Positions 44,815 to 57,200 of a stretch of DNA of 64,000 nucleotides are shown here, piece after piece. The stretch lies in the NCBI GenBank assembly GCA_008802785.1, contig VUYT01000009.1, positions 62,001 to 126,000 of the forward strand, read 5' to 3'. The translations under genes were made by a program, and so were the position numbers. The DNA is from Symmetrospora coprosmae. Its lineage: Eukaryota > Basidiomycota > Cystobasidiomycetes > Symmetrosporaceae. The notes beneath the pieces are model-generated. The model searched no databases and was not told the DNA's origin. It was given only the letters and a program-made list of their open reading frames with translations. How positions within the stretch are numbered: position 1 is the first letter of the stretch; each line of letters begins with the position of its first letter.

Positions 44815-45758
44815 TCACGCTTCAGCGGTCACCGCGCTTGCCTCTGCCGGCTTGTCGCGATCGACGGCAAAGTACAGTCGATGGCTGACGTCGCGGATGA
44901 GCCAGTCGAAGCCTTGCGAGAGGTTCAAGCCGTCCCTCGCGCTGCAGCTCTCGATGTGCCAGGAGTGCGTTTTGAGGCCGTCTAGCGCGAGGCCCTGCAT
45001 GGTGCGATGCAAGTCAGACGGGCAAGCGGAATGTCGGGCCAAGAAGGGCGTAACGACGCACGTTGCGGATCTCGGCTTGCGATAGCGCGCCCGGTACATC
45101 TTGCTTGTTGGCGAAGATGAGCAGGCTCGCGCCTGCCAGGCGCTGCCGATGGTCAAGTTGGGGATGAGGCGAGTTTGTAAGCTGGTAGGGAGCGCAGTGC
45201 GGCAGGCGGCTGCACGGAGCCCACCTCCTGGAGCAGCAGCTCGTCTAGCTCGTGCTTGCAGTCACTGAGGCGGTCGCGGTCGCTCGAGTCGACGACCCAG
45301 ATGAGGGCGTCCGTCTCCTCGAAGTGATTGCGCCAGAAAGGGCGGAGTGACTTTTGGCCCCCGACATCCCCTGGGACGTCCAACGGGCTTCAGCAGAGGT
45401 TGGCAGCTTCGACCATGCAGCTAGAACGGCGGAGAGCGATGCGCACAGATATGCAGCGAGTACCCCGCGTGATGAAGCGTCTTGATGTTGAAGCCCATGG
45501 TCGGCGAGACGGTCGAGATGTCCTCTCCCATGACGCGGCGGACAATGGTTGTTTTCCCTGCATTATCGAGACCGCTGCACAAGGAGGAGACGGCGGAGGG
45601 GAGGGAAGCGACGAAGGGCTGTGTCAGTAGGCGGCCCCGTTACATACTCCACGTAGACGAGCGGAAGGCCCATCCGTCCCGCAGCCGCACAGCATCAGGA
45701 TGCGCATCGCTCGTTCGCGCCGCTTCGCTTTTCGGATGATGGAGAGCAATCCGGGCAT
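44815..45758 (-). CDS. ADP-ribosylation factor-like GTPase ARL2 (Cin4/Alp41 type)
   Basis: Five exons (45758-45691, 45574-45447, 45370-45225, 45142-45062, 44994-44815) give 200 codons. ARL2 works with tubulin cofactors in microtubule formation and in release of prenylated cargo. [20 protein letters not shown] matches ARL2 N-termini. The P-loop is GLDNAGKTT (about 24-32), switch 1 has [11 protein letters not shown], switch 2 is [18 protein letters not shown], the base motif is NKQD and the last loop is CSARDGL. Length exceeds human ARL2 (184) because of a tail of about 16 residues ([17 protein letters not shown]). Introns 67-116 bp interrupt the P-loop region and WDVGGQ at positions that restore family sequence exactly. 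Confidence 0.94.
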
Positions 45759-45952
45759 ATCGGCGGTGCTCGCGTGCGGGTATGGCAGTGTTCGTTCTTT
45801 GACGGTTGAGTGGGCTTCCGTCCATCCCAAGGGCGTCAGGGGATGGCCTCGGGAGGGTGGCGGCGACGGCGACGGCGACGGCGACGGCGAACAGCGGTCT
45901 GCTCCGGACAACCCACACCAGCACAACATACTCCAGATAGGCGCCCGCAGAC
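45759..45952. promoter_or_regulatory. Bidirectional promoter of ARL2 and SPT4
   Basis: The start codons of ARL2 (minus, 45758) and SPT4 (plus, 45953) are only 194 bp apart, so both must share this region. It contains a GGCGAC hexamer repeat at about 45859-45891. Confidence 0.7.
45859..45891 (+). repeat. (GGCGAC)n microsatellite
   Basis: There are five or so tandem GGCGAC units within the shared ARL2/SPT4 upstream region. Confidence 0.9.
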
Positions 45953-46597
45953 ATGTCGAGCACGACAAAGAAGCTCCGGGCGTGCATGCTCTGCTCGCTC
46001 GTGCAGACGCCGTCCGAGTTCAGGAGGGACGGATGCCCCAACTGCGAGCCCTTGAGCGTGGGTGGTGGACGATGCAGCGGCTCAACCTCGCACCATGGTG
46101 GAGCGCGACTGGGAGCAGTGCGCGTCGTGGAGAGGTAATGCTGATGCTCCCGCTCCCGCTCCTGCGGCTGCCTCCCCTCTCCCCTCCCAGATGAAAGGCG
46201 ACAAGGACCGCGTCCTCGAGTGCACGACCTCGGCCTTTGACGGCCTCGTTGCAATGGTCAACCCGCAGGACAGCTGGGTCGTGCGTATCCGCACAGCGTC
46301 TTGGAGACCGCAATCGAGACTGGCTGCAGCTGACGGGCTTCCGTCGGCTCCCCTCTTGCTGACCTACCAGGCGCGGTATCAGCGAGTCGGTGCGTGAGCT
46401 CCTGCAGGGCAACGACGTGCCAAAGCACCGAGAGGCGACACTGACGACGCTCATCGTGTCTCGCTCTCGCTCTCCCTTCAGACAAGCTCGCAGCCGGAGT
46501 CTACGCAGTCCACGTTACGGGACAGCTTCCGGAGCACGTCGTCGAAGACCTCGAAGCGGCCGGCATCCACTACCGCCCTCGAGATGCAACAGACTGA
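45953..46597 (+). CDS. SPT4: Transcription elongation factor SPT4
   Basis: Exons 45953-46057, 46191-46280, 46371-46389 and 46482-46597 give 109 codons, close to the usual 100-120. Spt4 binds Spt5 (DSIF) and supports processive RNA polymerase II elongation. The zinc finger is CMLC ... GCPNC (about residues 12-31), after KKLRAC. The next blocks are [20 protein letters not shown], then [20 protein letters not shown], both diagnostic. Exon 3 is only 19 nt (encoding ARYQRV) and joins in phase 1. Intron 1 is 133 bp. It is divergent from ARL2. Confidence 0.94.
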
Positions 46598-46824
46598 TGT
46601 CGTCCCGGTCCACTCCTCTTAGAGATTCAGGCTTTCAGGCTTTCAAGTGAACGTCCCATGTTGTTGTGCGGCTGTGACGCAGCCTGCTGTGAATGACAAT
46701 GCAGTTACTCTCTCTCTCCTGACTATGTCCTCTGGTTCTGATGCTGCGACTGATGGTCTAGGAAATGAATGGTATACTACTGATGATGGCTGCAATAATG
46801 CGGAGATACCGCAGCCTGACTTCT

Positions 46825-49662
46825 CTATGGATCCACATTCCAGCTGCCGACCGCATCCATAGCAGCCCTGTCTCCTCTGGCCAGCGCCTCTTCGCCGAGC
46901 ACGCCCGCGACGCAGCTCCAGGGGTCCTTCCCACCTCCGTGCCTGAGCAGCTCCTCCTTGTACTTCTCCCCGCTCTCGCGCGACAGCGGATCAGCTTCGA
47001 ACAGGCGCGAAAAGACGCGCTGGGCAATCGCCCGATCAAACAGGTACGAGTAGCTGCAGGCGGACCGGCACACAGCCGACATCAGCGAGACCGAACAGCG
47101 GGCATCGAACGAGACGCAGCGGGGACAAGGGCAAGGATCGGGGGCGAACTCACTATGTTGCGCCGTACCCGAACAGATGGCCGAAATTCGCCTGCCAAGG
47201 GATGCGTGGCGCCGGCTGCGTGGCGCCGACTTCCCGCTGCGTCGCCATGTACACAGCCGTCGAGTCGACCCCTTGCGCGTCCGCAAGGCCGTGGTAGCGC
47301 TGGTCGAGGACGGCCATCATGATCTGGCTGTTGCTCTCGAGCGCGGCGAACCCTTTGAGGGCATGCTGGAGGTGCCGGAGGAGGTGCAGCGGCAAGGGCG
47401 CGTCCGTCTTGTGGTGCCGGGCAAACAGGCCGAGCACAGCGTCCGAGCTCGCAAAGTGCTCCATGAGGATTGAAGGGAGCTCGACGAGGTCGGTCGCGCA
47501 TCGCGTCCCCGCGACGTTGTGGTACTCAGTTCGCCCGATCATGGCTGCACATCGGGTGGGCGCGTGATGCAGCGAGCGCAAGCAAGCGCGACGGTGACGG
47601 TGTCGATGACGGTGGTAACAGAGAGGGCAGGGAGTCAGCAGGGCGCAGGGCAACGCGCACCGGAAAAGAGGGGGCAATAGCGGGGAAGAACGCACAGTGC
47701 ATGGCGTGCCCCATCTCGTGGAAGAGCGTCTCCACCTCTTGCCAGTTCAGCAGGCCTGGCTTTCCATCGGAGGGCTTGTCGAACTCGCAGCTGAGCACAA
47801 CGAGGGGCAGCTGATGCGTCCCCACCCGCCCCTTGAGCGCGCGCGCCTCCTGCGCAAGCGGAAACTGCAACGGGTCCGCGCTCTTGTCGTGCAAATTGTG
47901 CAGGAGCTCACGCCGGTCGTCCTCGCTCATGTGCTCAAAGTCGCGCTCGGGCGCATCGTCGTCGAGGCGCCTGCTGCACCGCACCGTAAAGTGCGCTGCG
48001 CCGGGCGGCTTTCCCTCGCGCTCAAAGAGGTCGCAGTAGATTTCGCCAATCTTCCCCTCGCGCTCGTCAATGACCGCGAGCTTCTTGACTTCACCATCAG
48101 GCAGCCACGTCTCGCCCGGGCGGGTCGACTCGATCTCAAAGTGGATCCCGTAGATGCGGCTGAAGAGCAGCGAGAGACCCGAGATGCACGTCCCGACGCT
48201 GAAGTACGGCGCGAGCGTCGCCGGGTGCGGCGTGGCGGGGTTCGACTGCGTCACGGCGAGCGAGTAGTAGTAGTCGCGGTCCCACGGCTCGATGGTGCTC
48301 GCGCCTCTACTGCTGTTCTTGCCCTTGCTGCCGCCCGTGTGCCGCTGCTTGGCGTCGACGAGCTGCTGCAGGTCGCGCCGGGCGAGCGGGCGGTTGCGCT
48401 CGGTGAGCGAGGCGAGGAAGGTGTGCACATTCTCTGGGGTGCGCGCCATCTTGTCGCCGAGGGCGACGTGGGCCCACGTCTCCTTGCCGACCAAGTGGGC
48501 GAGCTGAGCGCGCTTGGCCAGCAGGGCCTCCAAGCTCGCCACGCGGCGCTCCGTCTCTGGGCCTGCGTAGCTCGCGAGGTGAAAGCGCTTCCGCACGCTC
48601 GCGTCCGGGTGCTCCCTGCGCAGCGCGTGCGCCTCGGCGCTGTCGGCGTGCAGGTACAGCTGCCGGCCCACGGCTGCCTCGCCGCTGCGCACGGTTTTCG
48701 AGGTGACGAGCGCGGCGCCCGTGCTGCCCCACGCGCGCAGCTCGTCGACCGTGATGGGGACCATGCGCGCTGCATCGTGCGACGACTCGCCAGAGACGGA
48801 CGAAGAAGAAGAAGAAGGGGACGTGAAGTCGCGGCCGAGGGTGAGAATGTCGTCCGAGAGCATGACGAAGCGGTCCCGCTGCGCCTGGGGCAGGTGGATC
48901 CCGGATTTCTCAAAGTCAGAGAGGAACTGCGAGGCGACAGAGAGTGCGGGGAAGAGGGTCGATGGCGAGAAGCCGGATGTGATGGATGGTGAGCGGTGGG
49001 CTACCGGGTCGTACACCCGTTTGAGGGCCTGCGCGGGGATGCAGAGAAGCGGAACGTCAGCGTGTGCAGAAGCTCGCCAAAATAGAAAAAGTGAGCGTTC
49101 GCCCGCCCGGGAAAAGGCGCACCTCGTACAGCCCTACATGGGTGTTGAGCTGGTTCATGTAGTAGCACAGTTCCTGGTATGCTGCATCTGCGTGCGCAAC
49201 CCACTCTGAGTCTGGATCGACGTTGCGTATGAGCTCTGCGAGGTCAATGACGCCGCAGAGGAGGTCGGACAGCCTGTCGATCTGCTTGACCTGGACGAGG
49301 AGGGCGCGCTCGTGTGCATCTCTGGAAGGGCTGTAGGCCAGCATGCGGTTGACAATGGCGTTGGCTCGGAGTTGGGTCTTTTGCGTCAGGGAGGCAAAGT
49401 CCTCTGGGCGCTTCAAGGCGGCATAGCCGAAGCGGCCTGCGGGTGTGCCTGTGCCTGTGCTTGAGGACGAGGATGTGTCGAATGCATATCGTATGGCCGT
49501 GGATGCGGATGTGGACGTGGATGCTCTTGTGGATGCTCTTCTGGATGACGTCCATCGCCATCGAGGGCATGACCGCGGCCGTGCCATGGATGTGGCCGCT
49601 GCCATGCACAGCTCTCTGCTCACTGACGCCGACGACGACGATGCGATTGCTGCTATGCTCAT
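46825..49662 (-). CDS. OCT1: Mitochondrial intermediate peptidase OCT1 (M3 family)
   Basis: Four exons (49662-49123, 49028-47696, 47544-47154, 47053-46825) give 830 codons. OCT1 removes an octapeptide from certain imported precursors in the mitochondrial matrix. The N-terminus from the ATG at 49662 is rich in Ser, Arg and Ala, like a mitochondrial presequence. The zinc-binding HExxH is HEMGH (about 617-621) in ETLFHEMGHAMH, directly before intron 2. Past the intron come SMIGRTEYHNVAGTRCATDL (about 625-644) and FGHLFGYGATYYSYLFDR, all hallmarks of M3 peptidases; intron 3 falls inside the last block. Earlier blocks such as FGYAALKRPEDF also fit. It shares its upstream region with SYP1. Confidence 0.93.
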
Positions 49663-49818
49663 GTCTGTCGGTCGTCGTCGCCGTTGTCGGTGTCCGGGAG
49701 AGGGAGAGAGAGAGAGAGAGGCGCACAGGGTTGCCTCTTGACCGACATCATCGCCATATAACAGCACAGCATAGCAGCATAGCAGGAGACCGCCGTCGCA
49801 TCGCATCGCATCGCATAG
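49663..49818. promoter_or_regulatory. Bidirectional promoter of OCT1 and SYP1 with simple repeats
   Basis: Only 156 bp separate the start codons. A GA dinucleotide run lies at about 49697-49720, and a TCGCA pentamer repeat (about four units, 49796-49816) ends just before the SYP1 ATG. Confidence 0.65.
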
Positions 49819-52800
49819 ATGGCCTCCTCCCTCTCGCGCTCAGCGTACAGCGACGCCTTCCTGCAGGACGACAGCCCGGCCAGGGTGGGGAACCTCCTCA
49901 GGGCACGACTCGCAGCGGCAAGGGAGACCAACGACAGGCTCGCAGACTTTATCGCAGAGAGGGCAGAGGTGGGTGGGGGTGTGCTGCTATGCTATACTCT
50001 GATCCCGGTCCCAGCCGTGCTGATGCACGCTTCTGCCCACAGCTCGAGGAGGCATACGCCGCCGGGCTCCAGCGCAGCCTGTCCAAGCTCAAGACTGGAC
50101 CATCAGGCAAGACACCCTTCAACCTCACGGCACAGGGCAACGCCGCACTGGGAGCATCCTCCGCACGCTCCCTCGAGCGATCCATCGACCAAGAGTCGCA
50201 AAAGCTCGCAAAGCTCCACGCAGCCTTTGCCAAAAGATGCAGGGACGAGATAGAGCTCCCGCTCAGGCAGCGCAGCGCAAGAGAGGACTGGCAGTCCCTC
50301 ACCAGGCTCGACAAGCAGACGGACTCGCTCCTCAGGGACGTCGAGGACGCGCAGAGCAAGGTGCACAAGGTGCGTCCATTCGGGCCGGGCGGTCTCTGCC
50401 CCGGCTTCCCGATATAGAAGGGCCGACGAACGAACAACGTAACCTAACGTCGATATCGACAACGGCTGACACTTGCACACTCATGTCGCTGCTAGGCACA
50501 AGGCAAGTCTGGAGGCAGCACTTTCGGAGGCGGCAAGAAGAACGCAGAAAAGCTCGCCAGTCTCGTAGAGGCCCAGACGCGCGCAGAAGCAGCGTGGAAG
50601 AACCACGTCGCAGGGACGTACTTCCAGCAGTACCAGAGCGTCGACTATGCGCGCTTGAACACGCTCAAGGAGGTGCGTTGCGATCCGCCTTGCTCTGCTC
50701 TCCCTTGCCTTGCTTGCGTCCGCTGCTCCGGTGATCCCTCACCATGCTGATTGCGGGTGCTTGTGGCGCGCGCCAGCTCATCACGGTCTTCGAGACACTG
50801 CAGAACGACCTCGGCCGTGAGCGCATGGAGACGGCCGAGCGCGGGCTCGAGGCCGCCCTCACGTGGGAGGTGGACCAGGAGCTCGCCGAGTTCGTGTCGA
50901 GCCAGGGCTTCCGCACCGGCGCTGGCGGACAAAGAGGCGGAAGTGGGCGGGTCCCAGGGATTGGCGTCACGTCCCCGACGTCCACGAACCTCGCTGGCGA
51001 GTTTGGCGCCCGCGACGCCAACGAAGCACAGCGCCCGCGCGCAAACACCGTCACTAGCTCGCGCAGCATCCGGTCGAACGGTCGGCCGGCGAGCATTGTG
51101 TCGTCCTCAAGGCAGCAGAGCAGCGACGGTGGCGCTGGCACGCCGCAGAAATCAGGGGGCCTGCTCAGCGCATTCAAGGTCGGGAACCGCCTCGACCGGC
51201 GCAAGTCGACCGCTGTGCACTCGCAGACGCAGCCACAGCCACAGCCACAGTCGCAGTCGCAGGCGGGCGCAGGGGCGAGACCGTCGCTGCAGAGCAACGG
51301 GGACGATGAGGAGAGCCTCTCTGCCGCTGCCTCTGCCGGAAGGGGCGGGATCGGCGGCGGGCGGGCGTCCGACGGCTCGAGCTTGCGCGACCGCGAGCGA
51401 CAGCAGTCGTATCGCTCCAACGCGAGTAGCTCCGACAACGTCAACCTCGGCGGCGGCAGCGAGGACAATCTTGGTGCTTTGCGACCCAGCGGCGCGAGCA
51501 AGAAGACCAGCAACAGGACGAGCTTCATGCCGTCCTTTGGGCTCGGCGGGCGCAAGAACAGCTCGCGCGGCGGCGGCGGCGGGGCCGGCGGCGCGCAGCT
51601 CGGCGAAGAAGATGAGGATGACGAGCGTTCACAAGCGGAGCAGCTCGCTACACCGCCTGCAACCGCCACCGCAAACACTTCGCGCTCGCTCAACCCCTTC
51701 TCGGCCCTCGCTGCCACTGGCGCCGGCGGCAATGCGGGGGATAGGCCGCTCAGTCAGGCGTCGGACGCGACCAGCAGGCCTATGAACACGACGTACGGCG
51801 AGTACGGCTCGGACGCGCAGGTGGGTTCTGCCAAGACGGCTCACACTCACTCATAGCTAGCTGGTCACTGACGACAATCCCCGCACCATCACCACACCAG
51901 TCGCCGCCCGCCTCTGCCTCTGCCTCCGCGGCCGTCGATGCGCAAGGCTTCTCGGTTCCCCCTGCAGGGTATGATAGGCCACTCGGGGGCACGAGCGGCG
52001 CAGGCGGCGAGGCCAACCTCATGGACATGGCTGATTCCGATGAAGAGTGTGTCCACTTTTTCACTTTTGCCACATTCGTGCATTGCATTGCACATTTCGT
52101 TGCAGACGCTAACAAGGTTTTCCTCTCGCACGCTCGGCTCCGGCAGGAACGACGCACAGTCGCCGAGCCAGAGCATGCGCGTATCCATTGCGCCCGTCGC
52201 GCCTCTTGCCAAGAGCACCGACGACAGCGCCGACCGCGAGGCCATGCTCCGGCTGAAGAATACGCTGCTCTCGTCATCCTCGTCTTCGTCGTCGGCGGGC
52301 GGCCCGCTGAACCGGCGAGGCACGCGTGCGGGGCGAGGGAGTCGGCAGTCCACGCTCGGCCTCGCATCGCCCGGTGCCACTCCCGGCCTCTTGACCCCCT
52401 CGCCGCCGGGCATGCCCCGCATCGCCTCGGACGATATCCCAATCCAGACGCTGCTCGACATGCACAAGCAGCAGGCTCAGCAGCAGCCTGATGGCACCGG
52501 TGCAGGCGAGAGCGCGAGGGAGAGGACAGCCACGGCAGGCTCCTCGATCCGGAGCAGCGGGAGCCCAACAGAGATGCTTGCGTCGCCTACTCTCACCTCG
52601 ATGGCCGGCGGAGGCAGAGCGGGCAGCATCCTGTCGACCTCGTCCTCGCAGCAGAACCTCGCGCACGCTGCGTCGTCCACTAGCCCGTTCGGCGCCTCGT
52701 CCGCAGGCAACAACAGCACCAACGGGTCGAGCGGGGCCCCGTCGTTCCGCGCTGCCATCCTCGAGACGGTCAACGTGCTGCTGAAGGCAGGAGAGGTGCA

Positions 52801-53554
52801 GCGCGTCATGATCACGGGCGAAGTCATCTTTTCCGCGCGGAACCTGCCGAAGCAGTATGAGGGGGAGGCCACGCTGCGGATCCCTAATTTCTCGCAGTTC
52901 GACAAGCACGCGCCGAACGGGGCGATCTTGACGGCTAGAAGGGAGCCGGGCGAGTTCACCATTAACACGGGTGCGCTGCAGGCGACGCAGGGGAGCAACA
53001 CGACGGTCTTCAAGTACCAGCTGGACACGGCCTCGATCGGAACCGGCACCGTCATGGACAGCAAGGCGTACGTCCCGCTCGAGTTTACGCCGCAGTGGAA
53101 GATTGAGGAGCGGCAGACGTCGTTCCTGATGGCGTACTCTGGGAACCCGGGTTGCCGGTTCCAGAGCGGCGAGGTGTCGCCGTTTGGCGATTCGGAGGAG
53201 GAAGGGTCGCTCCCGCTTGTGCTGCAGGACGTGTCGTTCAGCGTGCCCGTCTCGCCCGCGTGCGGCGGGGTGAGCAGCCTGCAGACCAAGCCGCAAGGGT
53301 CGTACTCTTCGGAGAAGCGGCGCATCCTGTGGAAGATGGACGAGCTCGACCTCGCCGCCAGCGGGGGCAAGGTCGCAAAAGTGCTTGCGCGGTTCGCGAC
53401 CGAGAGCGAGGGCTCACCCATGCCCGTCAGCGTGCAGTGGCGCCTGCCTGGCAGGCTGGCCAGCGGGCTGCAGCTCGAGATCGAGGGCGGAGGGCTGAGG
53501 CTGGATGAGGTGGTGCGCAACACGCAGAGCGGCAAGTACGTCGCGCAGCCTTGA
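49819..53554 (+). CDS. SYP1-like endocytic adaptor: F-BAR and mu-homology domains
   Basis: Six exons (49819-49968, 50043-50369, 50496-50672, 50777-51820, 51901-52046, 52147-53554) give 1083 codons. Syp1/FCHo proteins arrive early at clathrin sites, bend membrane and recruit cargo. The helical F-BAR covers about residues 1-275 (MASSLSRSAYSDAFLQDDSP ... IDQESQKLAKLHAAFAKRCRD ... YQSVDYARLNTLKE). A long Ser/Gly/Gln-rich linker follows. The C-terminal mu-homology domain lies at about 816-1083 (ILETVNVLLKAGEVQRVMIT, then GEVIFSARN, RIPNFSQFDKHAPN, LDEVVRN). This order is the Syp1 order. The N-terminus is well matched by SYP1-type proteins and the start codon is the first ATG after the promoter repeats. 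Confidence 0.9.
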
Positions 53555-54284
53555 GCAGCGCGGGCCGAAGTGCAGTACAACAGGATACACAGTCGCAGCG
53601 TGAGGGTTGGGACGGTGTAGCAATAGCGGCGGAGGGACAACAAGTATACGTGCGTGCATGCGACGCCGGTCGATATTGAAACGAGGCTCAGGCTCAGGCG
53701 CAGGCACAGGCGGGCTTGCATTGCTGGGCAGCGTATTTGTGGCACTCCGCCTTCTCTTCTCTCTTCTACACTGCGCAAAAGGGCATATCATCGCCTCATC
53801 GCAGCGATCCCGGAGAGACTGACAGCTCCGGCCCGCGGACCCGCGAGTCCTCACCTCTTCTCCGCCCACGTCCGACAGTCCTGCACGAGCAGGCAGGATT
53901 CTCCCTCGGGGACTACCTCAGAAGCTTGCACCACAGACATCGTCAACCGCTATACAGTAGTCTGCTCTCAAGTGGTCCGATTCCAGCAGCAGTCTCTACA
54001 CGGTCGCGTCGCCTACCCCTATTTGGGAAGGCACGCAGGGCAGGCAGCTGGCCTTACTCGTAGGCCGAGAGAGCTGCAAGCTGGAACGAGGATCACACAG
54101 CCAGGTCGCTGGGATTGCTCCGATACAGTACTCTACAGCACTGCGGACCATCCTGTGCATCCAGGCCCAGTCTGCGATCAACCTCTCCATTCCTGTCGGG
54201 GTTGGGTTGGTCGCATCTGCGCCACTTTCAGCCTGATCAGTCGCAGTCGCAGCTCGCTGTGCCTGAGCAAGGACCAGGGGCGGA
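53555..54284. other. Intergenic region upstream of the zinc-finger gene
   Basis: No coding frame shows a motif. It should hold the SYP1 3' end and the promoter of the transcription-factor gene. A CAGG/CAGGCA-type repeat occurs at about 53689-53712. Confidence 0.4.
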
Positions 54285-57200
54285 ATGGGCATGGCCTCCG
54301 AGTTTCTCTCGCTCCATCACCTCCCATCGCAGTCGCAGTCGCAGTCGCACTCACATCAGCAGCACCCACATCAGTCTCCCTCACATCAGTACCTTCACCA
54401 GCTTGCCCGTCCATCCGAGAATCAATCCAGTGTCCCATCACGTGCGGCGCCTGGACCGGGAGGAGGAGGAGGAGCTCTTGGGGAACCACAACATCAGCGG
54501 CTCACCGCTCCTCCTGCACCCTCCCTCGCCTCTCTGCCCATTCCTATTCCGATCAATCAACAGGCCCAGCATCGCTCTGGCTTTGGCTCTGGCGTCGGCG
54601 TCGGTGCCGCCCCCGACAGGAGGCTCGCTGCCCTGGGCGAGGAGGGCAGTCTGCTGCCCGGCGGCCGCTGCCCCGGTGGCAAAGGTGCAGAGGCAGGAGC
54701 AACAGACACGGGAGGCACAATGACGGCTCGACGAATGCAGGGAGCCCACCGTCCTACCCTCGAAGAGATGAGGATGGAGCTCGACACGTCCATCGAGGAG
54801 GATGAGGACCCCTTTCCCGTCAACAGCGCAACTCGCACGTTGGGCAACGCCACCGCTGTCCCCGTCCCCGCGCTTCCTCCACTTCCAGACATCCCAGGAC
54901 ACGTCCAGGCGCGCGCACGCCCGATACGCTACAGTCATGGACAGGCGGCGGCCCTCTCTCGCAGCATACACGACGACGTTGACGGCCTCGACGATGATGT
55001 CGATGAGGCCGGAGAGGCAGAAGACGACAACGACCCGCACGATGCCGACTTTACGCCGCGCGCGGGCTCCTCCTCCACCACCACCATCCCTGCTGCAGGC
55101 TCCGGCGGTCGCGCGATTGCATCTAATGCAAAGAAGCGCGGCTCTGCCGGACCCACCACACGCCGCAAGCGGGCGAATGTCGGCGTTGGCGCCGGCGCGA
55201 AAGTCAACCACACCGGTGACGAGGAAGGGGAGGCTGCGTACACGTCGAAGAGCCGCACAAAGTACGCCCCCATCGCCGTCACGGGCGTCGTGCTCAACTC
55301 GGCAGGCTCGAATGTCGCGGGCAACACGGGCAAAGTGTTCCAGTGCTCTGGGTTCGCGGGGTGCACCATGGTCTTCAGCCGCTCCGAGCATCTCGCACGG
55401 CACATCAGGAAGCACACGGGCGAACGCCCGTTCAAATGCCGCTGCGGCCGCGCCTTCAGCCGGCTCGACAATGTGCGTGCTCTGCCCTGCCCATCTCCAC
55501 TTCATCCTGTCCCGCTCGTGCGCTGACACGTTCCGCCATTGCAGCTCCGTCAACACTCACAGACGGTCCACCATGACCAGCCGGAGAAGAATGCAGACAT
55601 GCTCGACCAGCTCGCCAGTATCCACTCGAGCCTATCCGTGAAGGTGACGGGGTCGGGCGCTGGCAGTAAAAGAGGGGTGAAAGCCGAGTCCGACTCGCCT
55701 GTCTCGCTGTCCGCGCCCGAGCTGCACGGCGAGCCGCCGTCCCTCTGGTCAAGTGCAGCGCTCTCCCAGGCTCCGCCTGCATCGGCTCCGAAGGGATTCG
55801 CGTATCCCCCTTCACACCATCTCACGCACTTTGCGTATCCACCTTCCGGCCCGTCCATCGCCACCGCCTACTTCGACGATGCAGCAGCAGAGATGGAGGG
55901 GCAACCACCGCGGAAGAAACGCTCGATGAACACGCTCAAGCAAGAGGGAACGTCGCGGGACTTCAGCTCGGGTTCTGCCTCTGGCTCGGCATCTTCATCG
56001 AGCGCGACGGCTCGCCCGTACGCTTCAATCGTCACCACCGCAGCTGCTGCCGGCGCGTCCTACGCCCCGCGAGTGCGCACTCGCAGCTCGTACTCAAACA
56101 CGAGCCAGGGCTCGGGATCGCGCGTCAAGCGACGCATGCCGCCGCCCATGGGCGTCAAGCCGCCCGCCCTCGTAGGCCTCTCGTACTACCCTTACCCGCC
56201 ACCGTCGCTCCACCCATCATCGGCCGGCCACGGTCATGAACACGGACATGCGTACGTCATGGCCTTTACGCACTCGAGCAGCTCGGAGGGGTCCGTGGAC
56301 TCGCTGTCGGAGGAGACTGCGGGGGACGGCCGCGACTCGTCGCCTGTTGTGGGAGCCCTTCCTGTCATGGGCATGTTCGACGAGGGCGCACCGAGGAGAT
56401 TGTCGTCTTCGTCGTCCGTGTCCTTCGATCAATTTCGAGCCCAGCATGGGTTCCGACCGTATCCGCAGCCATCTTCTTCGCCAGTCGGAGCGGCACCCTA
56501 CGCCTCACCTTATCCCCGCTCGCCCTACTCGCGCTACAGCACGCATCAATACACCATGTATCCGCCGCCTCCAGCCCCGCTGCATCACGAGCAGCGGGAG
56601 CAGCAGCCCTTAGGCTTTCTCGCTCGAGACTCGCCCATCACGCACGAGGACTACCTCCCTGTACACCATCAGCACCAGCTCCATGTATCGTTCACCGACG
56701 AGCCGCTGCACAGCCCCGGCAGCGGCCTCCCGAGCATCGAGGCGCTTCTGAGCGCAGCGAGCGTCAATGCACGCGCCGACGCGGAGCCCGACGCGCAGGC
56801 GGGAGGAGGAGGAGAGACGTACTCTGCCTCGTTCCCTCCCGCCAGATCTGTACACTTGACGTCGCCCAAGGCAGCCGGGTACATCTGCCCAAAGCCGGAA
56901 TGGAGTCCGCCTGCGTCCGCTGCTACCCTGAGCGAGCATCTTCGGCCGTCCGCACTCCTGTACCGTTTGCCTGGGATGGGGCATGTACCGGGTGACATGG
57001 CTACTGTGGCTGTCACCGACCCTGCCCTTCTCGAGAGTCAGCTGCACACGAGTCGAGCGCAATCTCTGCCGGACCTTCACGCAGCGGAGGACCGACAACG
57101 CCGCGGTCGCGAGCTATCGACCGATTCGTCGCACGCATCGTCCTCGTACACAGCTGGCACTGGCACCGACTCGGGCCTCGAGTCTGGCTCCGGCGGACAG

